From: Aurifilum marmelostoma
Taxonomy: Eukaryota; Ascomycota; Sordariomycetes; Diaporthales; Cryphonectriaceae
Length of the DNA: 64,000 bases
Assembly: GCA_027559495.1 (NCBI GenBank)
Contig: JAMXSV010000017.1
Location: 1,612,001-1,676,000, forward strand
Reading direction: 5' to 3'
Of the stretch, positions 34,019-45,788 are shown piece by piece; positions within the stretch are counted from its first letter, which is position 1; the number at the start of each line of letters is the position of its first letter. Both the position numbers and the translations under genes were made by a program. Below the pieces are notes generated by a model. It ran no database searches, was not told the origin of the DNA, and was given only the letters and a program-made list of their open reading frames with translations.

Positions 34019-35361
34019 GTCGTTGGGATGAAGGTAGTCGGTATTGAGTGTGCATTTCGAGTGAGATTGACGGACAACCTGCAGGAGAACGCTCATGGGT
34101 CTCGACCTGTCCAAGGTCCAGTTTTATTTACTTGAATAGATTTCTCGTTACGTGCCTAATAGACTGTTCATGGACCTGCATGGCGTGCCCGTTGTCCTTA
34201 ACCGAGCAAGATATCTTTATTGACAGAGTCGAGCAATAAGATGTATGGATTCTTGGAGGCTGAAAATATCCCAATACAGAGCATCTCCATAATCACTGAA
34301 ATGTAGGAGATCTGTAATCGCAGTTCTTCCATCCCGGCCCCCTTCCCCGGTAGGTAGATTCCATAGTAGGCTATAATTAGAAACAACGGTTAAGGTTTAT
34401 ACTTACAGGAAGTAATAGTCCCAGCAACATTTGGTCCCCACCCTCGTAACCGGCCTGTCGTTCTAAGATGATCCGCGGTCAAACATACGTAAAGAGAAGC
34501 TGCTTGATAAATATCATTGATCTCTAGAAAAGAGAGATGAGAGCCTGGGAGGTGGTGATCAGGAGAAGGGCTTTCTAAGATCCTAGAGGCGGGATTCCAA
34601 AGCCAAAGTCTGATATGTTGACGGTCCACTCAAGTCACATGCCTATGGCTTTGATAAGGTCGAGTTTTCGACGTTCTTTGAGATCAAGCTGACTTTTATG
34701 ATCAAAACTAAAACTGTCGATCACTCGGTTGTGGGATTCAAGTACAGCCGGAGCTGCCATCATCTGCAATCCGTGAGCTGCGGCCGAGGGGCGCAACAGT
34801 GCTGGAGATAAGGTCATGAGCTTGCGGGGAGAATGTCGCCTCAGGAAGCTTTCTGTCCTGCAAAAGCCGTCGGGGAACATCGCCACACTTTACCAACTAA
34901 CACAACTCGGTGGTGATAACATCTTTCTTAGGTCTGCCCCTCGTGGCATCTCTTGCGATAAAGCAGATTGTGCCACTACTCCCCCCGAGACACAGCATGT
35001 AAAGAACGGCAGTCGACGTGCTGATCGCTCACCAGCAATGACGCCATGTGCGGCCCGGAGTCGCCATGCCGAACTCTGTTTGGTTGTGCTCTCGTCGCCC
35101 TGCCTACAGCTACAGGAGCTCCTCCTCGCAGTTTGCTCTAACGCCGACGATTATAGCCGGGCGACATCATTGATTTGTGTGGCGGAAGAATGAAGACCAC
35201 ATTATTGCCAGGACATGGGAGCTGCTATTACCCCGCTCTCGCGAAACACACACTTTTGCACTCAGCTTTGGCTTCGAAAGAATCGGCTGCCACGTTCCCA
35301 TCCAAGACAAAAACACCAAACAGCTGCGTAGAAACTCGTCCTCTGCTCCCAGTCACTCATC
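34019..35361. other. Intergenic, nothing recognised
   Basis: 1.3 kb between two plus-strand genes. A/T-rich to about 34700, then the promoter side of the aldo-keto reductase. Short frames only. Confidence 0.45.
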
Positions 35362-36536
35362 ATGGCGGACAAGCCTCTGCCGCCAAAGCTCAAGGAGAGC
35401 CTGGCCAGCTCCCTCTGCGAGTATCGACAGCTCGGGAAGAGTGGTCTCCGCGTCTCCGTGCCCATATTTGGCTGCATGAGCTTTGGCGACCCAAGAACGC
35501 TACCATGGGCCATCGGCGAAGACGAGGTAAGTGTCATGTTACTAAACGCCCCTCTCGCCAGATGCTCTCCTCTGAAACTGACCATCACCACCATCTTCTC
35601 CTGCCCTTCATCAGGCTCTCCCCCTCCTCAAGGCCGCCTACGACAAGGGCCTCACAAGCTGGGACACGGCAAACGTCTACTCCAACGGCGTCAGCGAGGA
35701 GATCATCGGCAAGGCCATCAAGAAGTATGACCTCCCGCGCCACAAGCTGGTCATCATGACCAAGTGCTACGGCGCCGTCTCGGAGGACCCAGAGGGCCGG
35801 TACGTCACGCAGAAGGAGTCGTACCAGGCCTCCAAGGACTACCAGAACCACTTTGGCCTGGGCCGCCTGGCCATCTTCAACCAGGTCGAGGCGTCCCTCA
35901 GGCGCCTGGACACGCCGTACGTCGACCTGCTGCAGATCCACCGCTTCGACGAGACGGTCCCCATCGAGGAGACCATGGAGGCGCTGCACGACCTCGTCAA
36001 GTCGGGCAAGGTGCGCTACATCGGCGCCTCGAGCATGTGGGCCTTCCAGTTCGCCCAGATGCAGTTCGCCGCCGAGAGGAACGGCTGGACAAAGTTCGTC
36101 TCGATGCAGAACCACTACAACCTCCTGTACCGCGAGGAGGAGCGCGAGATGAACCGCTTCTGCGACGCCACGGGGGTCGGCCTGATCCCCTGGGCGCCCC
36201 CTGTGCCGTGGCCACCTCGCCCGCCCGCCGTCCGAGTTCGGCACCACGCCCAGGTCCGAGGGCGAGAAGCAGAGCCAGCCCGGCAGCCACGGCACCGTGG
36301 AGCCCGACCTGACCATCATCAAGAGGGTGATTGAGATTGCGGACAAGAAGGGCTGGCCCATGTCTCATGTGGCCCTGGCGTGGATCAACAAGCGGATCAC
36401 GAGTCCCATCATTGGGTTCAGCAAGGTCGAGAGGATTGACCAGGCGGTCGAGGCGCGAGGCAAGGTCCTCGCTGCCGAGGAGGATCAGTACCTGGAGGAG
36501 CTGTACGAGCCGAAGAAGATCCAGGGCCACACATGA
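35362..36536 (+). pseudogene. Aldo-keto reductase with a one-base frameshift
   Basis: NADPH-dependent oxidoreductase of the AKR superfamily (YakC/versiconal-reductase-like group). Exons are 35362-35526 and 35615-36536. The catalytic tetrad Asp72, Tyr77, Lys105 and His164 is intact (WDTANVY, MTKCYG, LLQIHRFD). The frame is good up to GLIPWAP. At 36197-36201 five C's shift the frame and give a proline/arginine-rich tail ending at 36334. With four C's the text would continue as the family's usual short loop and go on to the C-terminal helices (PMSHVALAWINKR, SPIIGFSKVERIDQAV) ending at 36536, about 360 residues in all. No intron can explain the shift. Either a homopolymer sequencing error or a recent inactivating insertion; the rest shows no decay. 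Confidence 0.85.
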
Positions 36537-37044
36537 AAGGTTCATAGATATATGATTAGCGCTATTGCAGTCTTCTGTTGGCGACTGGGGAGGGGACGGA
36601 CGGTTCATTTCTACCTCTTGGTGAAGCCTTGGGAAATTTTCAAGTGTTGTCATGCATAAACAAATCATGGAACTCGGAACGGAAAGAATAGAAAAGACGA
36701 TCTCACACACGAGAATGCAAAATATTATATTCTGTGGACCACAAAGGCCATGAGACCGAGATTTGAGGCTCTCATGTTCAAAAAGCTTGAAATGAATATC
36801 ATTTCTCTGCTTGGCCCAGAAAACAGTATCCTGCGTTTTGGTCAAGAATAGAATAGAGAACAAATACCAAAGCCAAAGGATCCGTAAGCCGTCGTCTTGC
36901 CTCGGACTGTCTCAGTCAGGACATGATTAGGCAGACACAGACGTCAGCGTACACAAGCGTTCACAAAGAGCCAGCCTGGATGAGTAATTACTTAGCTCCT
37001 ACAACCGACCCGTCACCATAACAAAGAGCAACCCGCCACCATCC
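36537..37044. other. Convergent 3' region, nothing recognised
   Basis: About 500 bp between the ends of the aldo-keto reductase (+) and the unknown gene at 37045-38049 (-); A/T-rich, no coding signal. Confidence 0.5.
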
Positions 37045-38049
37045 TCAGTTCCCAAGCAAAGCCCGGTTGCGTCTCGGGATGACCCTGCGATCCACAAGGT
37101 CGGCCGACCAGCGCACAACCAGCCCGCTCTTCTGGGCCATGGGTCCGAAGTGCTCCGTCTGTTCATCTTCCTCGTCCATCTCGCTGAAGCGGCGCTTCAG
37201 GATCGGCCTGGGCGGCATGATGGGGACCATGACCTGGCCGGGCGCCCGCTCGGGCTCGTAGACCTCAGCAAGGTCTTCCAGGTACCGGAGGAACAGCTGA
37301 CGGGGCTCTGCAGAACATAGGTCAGTAAACAACTCATCCTGTGATGCGGAGGAAGAAGAAGAAGAAGAAGAACGTGCAAGATGAAAGGGAAAGCCTGACT
37401 CACCACCCAGCGGAAGGGGTACCACATCAGCAACTCCTGTCATGGGGTTGATCAGCTGGTCTTTACCACCCGTCAGTCGAGCCGCCCACTCGCGATACTG
37501 CATGGTGCGCGAAGCAGCGCGGTGTGCCCAGGACTCGATGGTGCGACTGCCGTACTTGTTGGAGAACCAGGTCTCGCCGCGGAGGAGACACGCCTCCAGC
37601 TCCGTGAGAACGTCTCGGATCGCCTAGAAACGGGAACCTGTCTCGATGGCGGGCTGGACGGCGGGACGGCGGTCAAAGACAATGTCGAACACAAAGTTGC
37701 GGATCTGGCCTACGGTCTCGGGGCTCACGGCACCCGCGTCGCGGCCGCCGCAGACCTCGCGGATGACTATGGTCCAGAACAGGGCATCGAAGCGCTTGCT
37801 CAGCCTCTCGGTGCCAGGGGTGGACCCGTCGTACGGCACGTACAGGTCAGAGAGGTGGTTGACGAGGCGGAGCAGTCGGAGCAGGTTGTTGGTGACGACG
37901 GGGAACGGGCTGGTGAGGGTCTTGATGAGGAGTTCGCCCTCGATCCTGAGGTTCTGGATGAAAGGATCATCCACCTCGGTGCGATGAAGCCTGGCCAGCG
38001 CGCGGCGGATGCGCATCTCTTTGTCCGTCATGGTTGCTGTGGTGTCCAT
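37045..38049 (-). CDS. Uncharacterised protein, in-frame TAG or alternative intron
   Basis: The start is ATG 38047-38049. A clear intron at 37308-37403 (GTGAGT, CTGAC branch, CTGCAG) joins PLPLG to EPRQLFLRYLEDL. The frame from 38049 is open to a TAG at 37624-37626 and resumes in the same frame with AIRDVLTELEACLLRGE. A 105-nt GTGAGC...TTTCTAG intron at 37624-37728 would remove the stop and give 267 residues (exons 37729-38049, 37404-37623, 37045-37307). However, that segment translates into protein-like sequence (QIRNFVFDIVFDRR), so a nonsense change in a 302-codon frame is an alternative. The protein is helical and charged, with no signal peptide or membrane segment, and ends in a basic tail. 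No family is recognised. Confidence 0.6.
37351..37371. repeat. (GAA)n microsatellite inside an intron
   Basis: GGAAGAAGAAG-type repeat of about seven units lying wholly within the 96-nt intron 37308-37403. On the transcript strand it reads as a TTC-rich pyrimidine tract just before the branch site. Confidence 0.85.
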
Positions 38050-39063
38050 GTTGTGTTTTTCAGGAGAGAGTCTGCGGTGCGCAAATTCATGCAGATGGAA
38101 AGCATCAGAAGTTTCGAAAATAACGACCACTATAGATGGTAGTTGAAAACAAGAGATAACGTGTAGGACTGATTAGACATTCACGCTTTTGTGAGCTCGA
38201 GACGCGTTCACCTTCATCACTAATATTTACTGTTTCAACACAGACCCGGGGAATAAATAACACATCACGTAATTAATTACCATGCTGGAGCCAATTTCGA
38301 GATCACCAGATGAATCATTCGGATGATAAGTACAACGGAAACAAGGGATCGAACTCATTGCAGAGGAAGGGGGGGGGAGAGAGACCGAGGACCCAAGGCT
38401 CTAAAGGCAGAGACTAAAGATACAGTTGTCTACAATTTGTATATATAGTACAGTGAGGTTTGAAGTGAATTACTTCAACAAATGCACTTTGTCTCTGCCT
38501 TTGGTCCGATCATCAATTGATAATAGACACGGTTGTCGGGGTGATCCCCATCGGGCCAGCCAAGGATCCCATCTGGTCTTTGAAGACGCTCAGCACTCGC
38601 CTACTGATGTTGCTGCACCCTATTACTTGATTACAGCATCCTCATTCATACTTGTCCCGAGGTAGAGATGCTCTCAACTGCATTCTTTGGTAACAATTCT
38701 TTTATTGATTGTGGCTGAGTTCGAGTGCCACTTTCTGCCTACAGATTCCCACGGCAATAATTATGTGGCTGTCTATTTTACGCAGAGAAGGAATCAATCG
38801 TACGATCAGAGAAACGCCTCTCAGATACCCTCCCATTTCTGCTTACTTGCTGCAACTGTCATCGGCCCCCTCGGAGATGTCGAGGACTTTGTGTTGCTCC
38901 CTGCGGCGACACGACATATGCATCCGCTCAGCCGTGAGACATCCCATGGTCTTGTCAGCACTTGTCATCAGGACGAAGCATAACCCGTGCCTAACCTACG
39001 GTCTAAAATAATTTCATTGGTATACTATCTAATGTGTGTACTACCACATGCGAGCCCAAAAGA

Positions 39064-39092
39064 GTCGGGGTGCCGGTTCGGAGAGCCCCGAC
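39064..39092. repeat. Perfect 7-bp G/C stem with 15-nt loop
   Basis: GTCGGGG at 39064-39070 pairs with CCCCGAC at 39086-39092. It is upstream of the lipase gene and not next to a stop codon, so a terminator role is unlikely. Confidence 0.6.
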
Positions 39093-39184
39093 ACATCCAG
39101 AGGACAAAGACCCGGTGGCCTGGTACGCGACTACGACCCCGACTTACCTCGGTTTAACCACTAGCATGAAGTGTATACTGCTTT

Positions 39185-39212
39185 GGGCCATGCTGGGCCA
39201 TGCTGGGCCATG
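39185..39212. repeat. GGGCCATGCT tandem repeat, 2.8 copies
   Basis: GGGCCATG recurs at 39185, 39195 and 39205, a 10-bp period equal to about one helical turn. It lies 390 bp upstream of the lipase ATG. Confidence 0.85.
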
Positions 39213-39605
39213 TCCAAAAGCCCTACTTATCCGGAGCTGAGGTCTTGTGATGGCCCTCTGGCGTCAACACTAGCGCCTGGAGATCCCCGCCTCGTCCGGC
39301 CCAAAAGGACCAGCTGGATAAACTTGGAAGTAATTAACCCCAGGATGGGATCTTGAGCGGACCAACACCGAGGACTAGCAAGGAACCTGAGCAAGGAAGA
39401 GTGATGATCAGAGAGTATACTGACGAGGACACTTTTTTCCTTTCTTTCTTTCTTTCTTGCTGTTCCTTTGGAGAGAGGAAAAGTACTTAAGGGTTCCCAT
39501 GATCATAGCCTGGGATCTGTCTAGATGAAATGTTGGTTCAATAGAAGTTCTGTGGAAGCCTGAGAAGCATCCTGTAATTATTTATTTACTTTCCTGTAAC
39601 TCAAG

Positions 39606-41041
39606 ATGCCTTCACCCATATTGCTCTTCTTCTTCTTGATATCAGCATGTGTCCCAGTGCGGAGTCTCGCCCTGCCCACAGCACAAGGCAGCTCAGAAAT
39701 CTGGACAAGAGCCAACACCAATGACATAAACCTCGCCACACCAATCCCACCAACAGTTGATCCCTTTTACAGCCCAACAGAAGGCTTCGAGGCAGCCAGT
39801 CCCGGGACAGTCCTGCGCATTCGCGAGACCCTCGGGAACCTCACAACCCTGGCCGGGTCAAACTGCTCGGCAGCCTACAATATTGTGTACCGGACCACCA
39901 ACAGCCGTTACAAGGCAGATTATGCAGTAACCACCATCTTCGTACCGGCCAGCCCAAGCCCGGCCCTGTTGTCCTACCAGGTCCCCTACGACTCGGCATA
40001 CCTGGACGCCAGCCCCAGCTACGCGCTCTACAGCTCCGACGGCGCCTCCTGGATGCAAGATGTCACCACAGCCCTGTCCCAAGGCTGGTTCGTCAACGTC
40101 CCAGACTACGAGGGCCCGCTGGCATCCTTCACCGCAGGCGTCCAGTCCGGCCACGCCACCATCGACTCGGTCCGCGCCGTCCTCAACGCCAACGCAAGCA
40201 ACGGCCTCGGCCTGCCCTCCGGCGCCCGCTCCGCCATGTGGGGGTACTCCGGCGGCGCGCTGGCCAGCGAGTGGGCCGCCGAGCTGCAGGTCCAGTACGC
40301 GCCGGAGCTCAGCTTCAGCGGCGCGGCCCTCGGCGGCCTCACCCCCAACGTGTCCAGCGTCCTGTACTCCATAAACGGGCAGATCGACGCAGGCCTGGGG
40401 CCCTCGTCCTTCCTGGGCCTGTCGAGCCAGTACCCCGAGCTCAGGGACTTCCTCCTCTCCAAGCTCAAGGCCGACGGCCCTTACAACGCGACGGGGTTCC
40501 TCGCGGCCGAGAACTACACAAACTCGCAGTCGATAGAGGCTTTTGCGTTCCAGAACATCACGGACTACTTCGAGGACGGCATCGGGGACCTGCTGGGCCC
40601 GCTGGCGCTGAGCGTCGCCAATGTGGAGGGCCAGATGGGGTACCACGGGGTGCCGCAGATGCCTGTCTACGCGTACAAGGCGATAGCGGATGAAGTGAGC
40701 GTCGTGAACGACACAGATGTTCTGGTCGGGAGATATTGCGATGGTGAGTTCCCTTGCTCTGGGAGACTTGTGGCCATCCCATGGCTACGAGATTGCAATA
40801 GCCCGAGAGAGACAGTGGATATCTGGAAGCAACTCATTACTGACACGGTGTCTTAGTTGGAGCGAATATTCTGTACGACAGAAACACCATTGGAGGACAT
40901 GCAGCAGAATCGGTGAATGGGAAGCCCGCTGCGCTGTCGTTCCTGCAGAGCATCCTCAGTGGTGTGAATGCGACTGGGTTTCCGTCTTCTGGGTGCAAGA
41001 TCCAGAATGTCAGTGTAAATATCACCGACTCGGTATTTTAG
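39606..41041 (+). CDS. Secretory lipase (LIP family, alpha/beta hydrolase)
   Basis: An extracellular triacylglycerol lipase/acyl hydrolase of the fungal LIP (CAL-A-like) family, 440 residues. Exons are 39606-40743 and 40857-41041. Residues 1-22 are a strong signal peptide (ILLFFFLISACV). The nucleophile Ser215 sits in GYSGG, an Asp is in the KAIADEV segment near 362, and His394 is in NTIGGH on the second exon. The second exon thus completes the triad, and the intron (GTGAGT...CTTAG) is required. There are several N-glycosylation sites (NLT, NCS, NAS, NVS, NAT, NIT). Its 3' end faces the reductase gene 437 bp away. Confidence 0.9.
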
Positions 41042-41478
41042 ACGTTGGGTTTTATAGGTGGTTGGCATAACGATACAGCAGCAGACTTTCCGTGGTCTGG
41101 AGGAAGTGTTCATCAGGATATTCAATTGTCTGGGATACTTCAACCGTGGCCTGGCAAGATGTAGCGACGATAATGATTTGTTTATGGTAATGATAGCTGC
41201 CCAAGATAATTAGATGTTATTATATAGAGATATGCAACCATGAAAAGGCTCTGTAACGGCGCAGTTTGATGGAGTGCATGAAAGCATACGAAAACAGAGA
41301 TTGGAAATTGGCGTCCCGGCAGCCTCAATTGCCTATGCAAGATAGCTCACGCCGAAGCCCCGGTCAAGCTGTTATCCACTTTCAGGTCGTCACTACAACT
41401 AGGACGGGTATAACTCTTAATGCATATCTAGATCTTGAATATATCTCTTGGCAATGTAACCGCTCTGCCGCCCAACTC
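41042..41478. other. Convergent 3' region, nothing recognised
   Basis: 437 bp between the ends of the lipase (+) and the thioester-reductase gene (-). A/T-rich, no coding signal or clear hairpin. Confidence 0.5.
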
Positions 41479-42868
41479 TCACAGCTTTGTCGGATACAAC
41501 TGCCCAGCCCAGCCAGGCTGTGTCTTCCAGAACCGCAAGAACTTCCCAATCAGAGCATCATCTATTTCCGTGCCCCCGGCAAGCCTGGGAGACACCCTGC
41601 TCGAGTTCGACATGTCCAGCATCAGCCCTGCGACTGTATCCTCTGGAGCGTCATCCGGCTTCCGGGCAGCCAACATCTTGTAGAACCCGAGCAGACGGTA
41701 CGGCGGGTTCCGAAGCACATTCGAGTCGGACCTCTCGAGGCGATCGACCCACTCAGACCACAAGATGGTCTCAAAGTGCAGGCCGTGGCGCATCAGGGCA
41801 GGAAGCACATCGGCTTTCCAGAGGAGGCCCCTGGCGTTCGCGACATGGTACACCGCCAGCGGCGGGATCGAGGCCCTCGTGGCGCCGTCGACGTGGTCCA
41901 AGAGGGCGATGTCCGCGATGGCGGCCCCCGTCACGTCCGAGGGCAGCCAGTGGTTCTCCTCGTCGTGGTTCCTGGGCGCCGGCAGGGCGCCGATGGTGCA
42001 CGCGGCCGCGAGGATCTGGGGCCAGGCCTCCTTTGCGTTCCACATGCCGTGTTTGGTGTCGCCGCAGATCTGGCCCAGTCGCACGATGCTCATGGATGAT
42101 AGGCCGGCGCTCGCAGCTGCGGCGGAGCAGATCTGCTCTGTGGTCCATTTGGACAGGGCATAGTTGGTGGCGTTCGCCGCGGCCTCGAGGCCGTACAGTT
42201 TCTCGCGTATCGGCATTGGCTTTGCGTTCATGATTGCACCGACAGTCGAGATGAACACGAAAGCGGGCTTCTTCCTGAGCTCGGACTGCAGCGCCAGGCT
42301 GATGAGGTCGAAGGTGCCTCTGCAGTGGGGCTCGAAGCTCGCGAACGGCATGTTGAAGTTCACAGCCCACGCGTTGTGGATGATGACCGTGACTGATTGC
42401 CGGAGGGTCTCGTAGTCATCCTGTGAGAGACCCAGCTTCTCCCGGCCGTACAGATCATAAGGGACGGCGATGATCTTGCGGCGTTGTGCAGCTGTCAGGC
42501 CCTCGAGAAGGTGGTTCTTGCCGAGCACACTGTCCAGGCGTTCCGAGACAGAGCTGGACTGTTTTGCTCTGATCAGGCAGTAGACTCGGCTCACATTGGA
42601 CCGCTGGATGAGTGAATGCAGAATGTGACAACCGATCACGCCGGTCGAGCCTGTAAGAAGCTGTTGCGGTTGAGTCAGCCAGAGGCATCCAGTCGTCGTG
42701 CCGCTATGAAGGACTTTTAATGAGGCATTTGAACCCCGTGCGACGTACCACAACATCTCCAGCCTGACCAGAATCTATCGTCCCGCTTCTTTGTTTTGGA
42801 AAGTCCGAGAACTTCCTTATCCAGTCATGAGCGATGGTTTCGACATCTGAGTCCTGCGGGGAAGCCAT
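41479..42868 (-). CDS. Stand-alone thioester reductase domain (NRPS-like R domain, extended SDR)
   Basis: NAD(P)H-dependent reductase of the type that ends alpha-aminoadipate reductases and NRPS-like enzymes, releasing a carrier-bound thioester as an aldehyde or alcohol. Exons 42749-42868 and 41479-42660 give 433 residues. The Rossmann motif TGSTGVIG falls at residues 43-50; the SDR active site is Ser178 (VFISTVG), Tyr207 and Lys211 (YALSK). The C-terminus carries FLRFWKTQ. The first 40 residues resemble the linker that normally joins the carrier protein to the R domain. No adenylation or carrier domain is found in the 2.9 kb upstream. It could be a genuine free-standing reductase or a truncated NRPS-like gene. 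It is convergent with the lipase. Confidence 0.85.
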
Positions 42869-45788
42869 CTCGAGCGTCTACCGATATGAACTTGTGGGAC
42901 AATGGCGATGGCTTCATCCAGGCGCAGTGGGAAGCCGGGTGCATCGTGGGTTCTTAAATGTTATTTCCCATCAGCCGATTACTCCTGTAAATGATCACGT
43001 CTCGGAGAAGGCGATGTCAGCAGAGAGAGAGTCTATAATATCACCACGTAAGGTCGACTCACTCCCAGTAATACCTACCTGCCTGGGTGCGGCTCCACAT
43101 CAGATGCCTCGGTATAATCATGGGTGACGAACACCGCCAGAGACAGAGTCGGTGGATCGATACTATTGGAGTGCTGCACATGTTGGCTCCGCGCTAATGA
43201 CGGTTCCGCACTCTATTATCGCGTTCCTCAACACACGTCGGACGATCGCTGTGCTGTTCCTCAGGCGGATGTCGCTCTTACTGGGACGCTCTCGTGTGGG
43301 AGGAACACGCAGACCGCTATACCAACACCGATCCGGAAGATTGTGGAAGGTAGGCACCTGTTGTATCAACATGACTACTCGCCTACAGACCAGTACCGGT
43401 ATCCGAGTATAGTCATTGCAGGCTTTGTCTGGTAGGGTAGGGATGATTGAGGGGAAACACTTTCGGTAGGCTAAAGTGGACCTATCAGCATATAAGCTTA
43501 TGAAAATGCCTTTTGTTCTCGGGGGGCCACAACTTGGAACAGGCATTGATGAGATGTGATCCTCACCGCAAATGGCTTGAAATCTATTGAAGAGGTCAGA
43601 AGTATTCATTCAGCTGGACGCGCTCATCTTTCTGAAAGCAGTGCTTAGTTAGCCCTTTTATTGAAATTTATACCCTATTGCAGAAGAGGGGGCGGGGGGA
43701 AGAGAGCACAAGAAGAGACAGACTCATACATATTTCTTTTGTTGAAATGATTGGTGTATTTGTCTCTCAAAACATTCTGAAGAGACGTCTCATTAGAAAT
43801 ATCATATATCACACCAGTGCGTAGCTGTTCCTAGTGGAGCATTGCCGTAAGTAGATAGAGCTGCTTCTTGGCCTGCTTGTAGGATGGCTTCCTCTGTGTT
43901 ATGCCTGGACGTATTCTCGTGGCATCACTGTCACGGTGAGATCTTGTGCTAATTACCGTCTCCTATGGGGATTCTCATGGCGCTCAATCTTGAGAGAAAA
44001 TCTGCAATCGTCATTCTTGATAGGCATTGGCTAAGGGTTGAGAGAGTTATATGACTCTGCTCAGTCTGACAATATGACAACCACGCCAATGGCCATGGAA
44101 AGCCCAACGAACGTACTTGTTGACTGAGTGGTTTACCAATTCTAAGTGGACTGACCGTGGGAACACTTCAAAATGGGGTTTTCGTAGTCATCTAGAGCAA
44201 TGTAAGGGCTCAGCTCTTGATTGTGAACGCAGTTTCCTGTAGTGGAAAAAGCCTCAGCCCCGCCACCGAGCATCGTAGTAAGCCCTAGGTGATGAACGAA
44301 GGTGACTGTAGACCGGATGCCCGCTGCAACGAACATGGACATGTCAGACGTGGCCAATCATTCACCAGCTGAAACCCTGATTACCCTATTCACATCCGGG
44401 TACGGAAATCGTGGGTACCTGTGGGCAATTCCTCCGAGTAAGGGCAACAACCGTTCTAGTGTTTCGGAAACATAAGGGAACAAAGCCTAATGAAAAGGCA
44501 AAGGGCGTGTGGGGTCGAAACATTCTGGTCAAGGGTGGTGTATGTATGCTTTGGACGGGAGGAGAGGGGTGCTGGTCAAGAGGAGCGCCACAATAAACAT
44601 TAATTAATATCTCGGCCGAACTCATGATCAATCAGCAATAAAAGTTCTCAGTGCAGCCAGACAAGTTTGGTGAGTCTTGCTTGAAGGGTTACCTAGACGG
44701 CGACGGCCACTCTAGGTCAGCGATTGCTTCGGAAACACTCGCACCGACCTCGATATTGTCAGCCGGGAATAGCTGGTTGCAGCCAGTTTTTATGTGGCGC
44801 ACGGATTGAGCAAGTTCTCATGCTAGGATTGAGGGAATTTGGCTCGGCAAGACTACAATGTATGACCGTCCTCGAGGCTAAAACCTCTTCTCTTCTCTCC
44901 CTTACTCGCCAGGGCTGTCTGTCTCGATTTTCCTCTCAAAGTCTCAGCAGTAGCCGTTGGTTGCAAGAGAATCAAAACCCGAGCAATCAAGCTCTGCTCA
45001 AACCTCAGCACAATACCATCGGGGAAAATATATACCCACAGCGGACAGAAAGGACAATAAAAGATAATGTAGATATAGTACAAGTAATATGATCCCACGT
45101 ATATGGCATATACCCGATTCGTGCGTCTTATCCCCTTCCCCCCCCTTCGAAAGATGCACCACATCCCATCCCGGCAGAAACTTGCTCAACAGAAGATGCA
45201 CGGTTGACGAAACATGCTCAGGCTACCGGTGGGACACGGTGGGACGGCCCCATAGTTCTCGGAGCAGGTCTGCCCAACCAGAGGCCCTGCCTGACAGGAA
45301 GGTTGGTACGCCCGGCTATTCCCTGCCGCCTGCGCGCCCGTGGCGAGTTGCGAGTGTGGGAGTGTGAACCGAGATCTTGCGCAGGATAATTTAGCGAATC
45401 TGCTCTCGAGAGCAAAAACTTGCTCTCTGGGATGGGTGTGGTAGGGCCTCCTCCGCCTTCTTATTAGAGATAGAGAGAGAGGGAGAGGATGGGTTAAAAC
45501 AAAAAGAAGAAAGGAGGAGAAAGCAATAAGATTCGAGTGGTCTCTCTTTTCGATCGACATCACAGACCCTTTCTTTTTTCCCTTTTCCGTTTTTTGTCTT
45601 GTTGTCTCTGGCAATTGGCACCACAAAGGAAAAGAAAAAAAAAAAGGTGCAGTCACCAAGGCTGAAAGCTTTGTGACCAAAGCCTCTGTTCTCATTCGCA
45701 TCTGAGCGATAATACCACCTTGCTATCCCATCCGTCAAGTCTTCTTCTTGGGGTCCCGATACTTGTCAACCCTATCACTCCCGCCAAG
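42869..45788. other. Intergenic, no gene recognised
   Basis: 2.9 kb between the divergent reductase and ferric reductase genes. I looked specifically on the minus strand for adenylation or carrier-domain remnants upstream of the reductase and found none. A short plus-strand frame at 43124-43435 is not convincing. The right end (45400-45788) is pyrimidine-rich on the plus strand in its last part, as expected of a fungal promoter/leader. Confidence 0.45.

Larger units (their letters stand above)
38050..39605. other. Intergenic with small repeats, no gene
   Basis: 1.55 kb between divergent genes. It holds a hairpin at 39064-39092, a 10-bp triplicate at 39185-39212, and (TTTC)4 at 39441-39456. 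No exon is credible. Confidence 0.5.

Noticed and set aside
35585..36863. Minus-strand frames opposite the aldo-keto reductase
   Set aside because: Shadows of a GC-rich exon; the plus strand carries clear AKR motifs.
37611..37637. A 14-15 nt micro-intron around the TAG at 37624
   Set aside because: A 14-nt GTTCCC...TAG segment would break the frame and is far below the size of any fungal spliceosomal intron.
42869..45788. Adenylation/carrier-domain remnants upstream of the lone reductase
   Set aside because: No adenylation core motif or carrier-protein serine motif is seen on the minus strand.
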